Origin: Phycisphaerales bacterium
Lineage (GTDB): Bacteria; Planctomycetota; Phycisphaerae; Phycisphaerales; UBA1924
DNA: 7,935 nt
Direction of reading: 5' to 3'
NCBI GenBank assembly: GCA_029212425.1
Contig: JARGNC010000119.1
Location: forward strand, 1-7,935
A program made the translations under genes and the position numbers. The notes below the pieces were generated by a model, which saw only the letters and a program-made list of their open reading frames with translations, was not told the origin of the DNA and made no database searches. How positions within the stretch are numbered: the first letter of the stretch is position 1; each line of letters begins with the position of its first letter. Of the stretch, positions 5,900 to 7,935 are shown in pieces.

Positions 5900-7564
5900 A
5901 TGTTCAACAATCGATCAACAGCACTCATCGCAATCCTCGCCGTCGCCGTCCTCGGCTCCGTCGTCGCCGTCACCACAAACGCCGCACGCACAACCGACTA
6001 CGGCTTCTACGACCCCATCGTCGATGTCCACACCATGATCGAACACCTCTATGTCACCGAACCAATCGACGAAGACATCCAACTCGGCGCGATCCAAGGA
6101 ATGCTCGAAGAACTCGGAGACCCCTACACCACCTTCATCCCAGCAGAACTCGAACGAGACTTCAACAAAGACATGAAAGGCCAATATGTAGGAATCGGCG
6201 CCGAAGTCATCCTCAAAGACGGCTGGCTCACCATCGCCTCACCAATGGACGACTCCCCAGCATGGAAAGCAGGAGTCATGGCAGAAGACAAAGTCATCAA
6301 AATCGACGGCGTCTCCACCGAAGGCTACTCCATCAACGACTCCATCGACAAACTCCTCGGAGAACCAAACACACCCGTCACCATCACCGTCGAACGCAAC
6401 GCAGTCGAGCAAGACATCACCATCATCCGCGACCACATCAAAGTCCAAGCCGTCAAAGGCTTCATGAGATCCGAAGGAGGCGAAGGCCCCTGGCGCTACC
6501 TCATCGACGACTCCAACAACATCGCCTACATCCGACTCACCCAGTTCATCCCAGGATGCGCCGCAGACCTCAAAGCCGCCATCGACACCGCAACCCAAAA
6601 CGCAGGTGGAGAACTCGGCGCACTGGTCCTCGACCTCCGCTACAACCCAGGTGGTCTCCTCGACGAAGCAGTCAAAATCGCAGACCTCTTCCTCGAAGAA
6701 GGCGTCATCGTCTCCACCAAAGGACGCGCCCACGACGACCACTCAGAATCCGCACACAAAACGGGAACACTCCCAGACTTCCCGATGGTCACCCTGATCA
6801 ACTCCAACTCCGCATCCGCATCCGAGATCCTCTCCGGCGCACTCTCCGATCACAACCGCTCCATCATCATCGGCACCCGCTCCTTCGGGAAAGGGTCCGT
6901 CCAAACCGTCCGCCCACTCGAATCCGGCGCGGGAACACTCAAGATGACCGAGCAGTATTACTACCTCCCCTCCGGAAGACTCCTGCACCGCCGCGACGAC
7001 TCCACAATCTGGGGCGTAGACCCAACCCCAGGATACTACCTCTCCATGACCGACCAACAACGCGCCGCGATGCTCACCGCCCGCCGCAACAACGAGGTCA
7101 TCCATAAAACCGACGCCCCCGAACTCATCAACACCGATGAGATCATCGCCGCGCTCGACGATGTCCAGCTCACCGCCGCAATGTCCGTCCTCGAAAACCG
7201 CATCAACACAGGCAAGTTCGAACCCGTCGGCATCGAGTCCAACCAACCCGACGACGCCGCATACGAAGAACTCGTTGCACTCAGACTCCAAGAAGAACGC
7301 ATCCTCCGCCAACTCGAACGCATCAACAAACGCGTCACCGCGATCGAGACCGTCGTCGAGAACAACGAAGACCCCCTCGATCTCTGGGACGACGAACGCG
7401 AAGTTGCAGGCGGGAGCCTCATCGTCAAGGACGCCGAAGGCAACCTCGTCACCACCCTCGAAATCACCGGCCCAAACCTCGAACGCTGGCTCATCGACGC
7501 CGATGTCAAAGTGATCGACCCCAAGTCAGACCCCAAGCAAGAACCAGCGAGCTCCGACCAGTGA
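5900..7564 (+). CDS. S41 family C-terminal processing protease with PDZ domain
   Basis: This 554-residue serine protease of the CtpA/Prc type cuts exported proteins, often near their C-termini. An N-terminal hydrophobic segment (about 7-27) followed by TNAAR may be a signal peptide or an anchor. The helical region at about 35-90 contains the family stretch LGDPYTTFIP. The PDZ domain spans about 92-168 (GQYVGIGAEV to VERNAVEQ). The peptidase core has VLDLRYNPGGLLDEA (243-257), the nucleophile Ser306 in NSNSASASEIL, and the general base Lys331 in FGKGSVQ, exactly 25 residues later as in characterised enzymes. Gln335 is also kept. After the core come an Asn- and acid-rich region, a likely coiled coil (about 455-488) and a C-terminal piece reading LIVKDAEGNLVTTLEI, making it longer than a minimal CtpA. 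The ATG at 5900 has a good ribosome-binding site. The stop overlaps tsaD by 4 bases. Confidence 0.93.
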   Translation: MFNNRSTALIAILAVAVLGSVVAVTTNAARTTDYGFYDPIVDVHTMIEHLYVTEPIDEDIQLGAIQGMLEELGDPYTTFIPAELERDFNKDMKGQYVGIGAEVILKDGWLTIASPMDDSPAWKAGVMAEDKVIKIDGVSTEGYSINDSIDKLLGEPNTPVTITVERNAVEQDITIIRDHIKVQAVKGFMRSEGGEGPWRYLIDDSNNIAYIRLTQFIPGCAADLKAAIDTATQNAGGELGALVLDLRYNPGGLLDEAVKIADLFLEEGVIVSTKGRAHDDHSESAHKTGTLPDFPMVTLINSNSASASEILSGALSDHNRSIIIGTRSFGKGSVQTVRPLESGAGTLKMTEQYYYLPSGRLLHRRDDSTIWGVDPTPGYYLSMTDQQRAAMLTARRNNEVIHKTDAPELINTDEIIAALDDVQLTAAMSVLENRINTGKFEPVGIESNQPDDAAYEELVALRLQEERILRQLERINKRVTAIETVVENNEDPLDLWDDEREVAGGSLIVKDAEGNLVTTLEITGPNLERWLIDADVKVIDPKSDPKQEPASSDQ

Positions 7565-7935
7565 TCGTCCTCGGCATCGAGTCCTCATGCGACGAAACCG
7601 CCGCATCCGTCGTACAAGGCGCCACCATCGTGCGCTCATCAATCGTCGCATCCCAAACCACAACCCACGCAGAGTACGGCGGAGTGGTCCCCGAAATCGC
7701 ATCACGACTCCACGAAATCAACATCCTCCCCGTCCTCAAACAAGCACTCGACGAAGCCGATGTCACATTCAATGACCTCGACGCCATCGCAGTGGGGCAC
7801 CGACCCGGACTCGTCGGATCCCTGCTGGTCGGACTCTCCGCCGCCAAAGCCCTGTCGTGGTCACTCAACAAACCCCTCGTCGGCGTAGACCATGTCCACG
7901 CCCACCTCTACGCCCCCTTCCTCGACACGCCAACC
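7561..7935 (+). CDS. tsaD: tRNA N6-adenosine threonylcarbamoyltransferase TsaD, N-terminal part
   Basis: The gene runs off the right edge; the first 125 residues are present. TsaD, with TsaB and TsaE, moves the threonylcarbamoyl group to A37 of tRNAs that read ANN codons, in the cytoplasm. The start MIVLGIESSCDETAASVV is the ASKHA-fold nucleotide-binding signature. HAEYGGVVPEIASRLH (36-51) is typical, and His111 and His115 in DHVHAHL are the metal ligands, at the same numbers as in the E. coli enzyme. The loop usually read as GPGL appears as AVGHRPGLVGSLLVG (77-91), with His-Arg in place of the usual residues. The GTG start shares GTGA with the S41 stop codon, indicating translational coupling; there is no strong Shine-Dalgarno site. 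Function is nearly certain, and the gene is normally essential or near-essential in bacteria. Confidence 0.95.
   Translation, partial: MIVLGIESSCDETAASVVQGATIVRSSIVASQTTTHAEYGGVVPEIASRLHEINILPVLKQALDEADVTFNDLDAIAVGHRPGLVGSLLVGLSAAKALSWSLNKPLVGVDHVHAHLYAPFLDTPT

Noticed and set aside
5863..7107. A 414-codon open frame on the + strand inside the S41 protease gene
   Set aside because: The translation is almost entirely Arg, His and Pro, typical of a shadow of a C-rich gene; the S41 frame carries complete catalytic motifs.

Overview
This window is a gene-dense bacterial chromosome segment, about 55-60% GC by sampling, with seven genes on the + strand and one on the - strand. The two edge genes are incomplete. 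All seven + strand genes belong to recognisable families: RseP-type site-2 protease (C-terminal part), alpha/beta hydrolase, HscB-like J-protein, two CNNM/CorC-type membrane proteins, membrane-anchored thioredoxin, S41 C-terminal processing protease and TsaD (N-terminal part). The - strand gene is an Asp/Glu racemase-superfamily protein. No rRNA, tRNA, CRISPR array, insertion sequence, phage gene or toxin/defence gene is visible. The mixture and the protein style suggest a Planctomycetota bacterium, perhaps of the Phycisphaerae. This is inference from general impression only; no taxonomic marker is complete here.

Layout. Positions 1-631 hold the end of rseP, followed after 3 bases by a hydrolase with an N-terminal membrane segment (635-1576). 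The hydrolase's 3' end overlaps by 41 bp, tail to tail, the 3' end of the racemase-family gene (1536-2228, -). A 95-bp divergent region carries a good - strand promoter and a -10 box placed for a leaderless + strand transcript. Then come the J-protein (2324-2917), the CNNM/CorC pair joined by a TGATG stop/start overlap (2979-4286 and 4286-5260), the thioredoxin (5331-5771), a 128-bp spacer with an inverted repeat, the S41 protease (5900-7564) and tsaD (7561 to the edge), which overlaps the protease by 4 bases (GTGA).

How they may work together. The + strand genes read like an envelope-maintenance and housekeeping block: an intramembrane protease, a PDZ-containing periplasmic protease, a membrane-tethered thiol oxidoreductase and two cation-transport-type membrane proteins, flanked by genes for Fe-S assembly and tRNA modification. 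Operon coupling is clearly supported only for the CNNM pair and for S41/tsaD. A functional link between the two proteases is possible but speculative.

The most unusual property is compositional. The + strand is C- and A-rich throughout, including inside the - strand racemase gene, so codon choice flips with strand (GGA/CCA/GTC/GAC on +, GGG/CCG/GTG/GAT on -). I see no clear new multi-gene system. The most notable items are this strand asymmetry, the racemase active site (Asp where the first catalytic Cys/Thr is expected, next to a 12-bp tandem duplication), the possible leaderless J-protein gene, and the asymmetric CNNM tandem pair.
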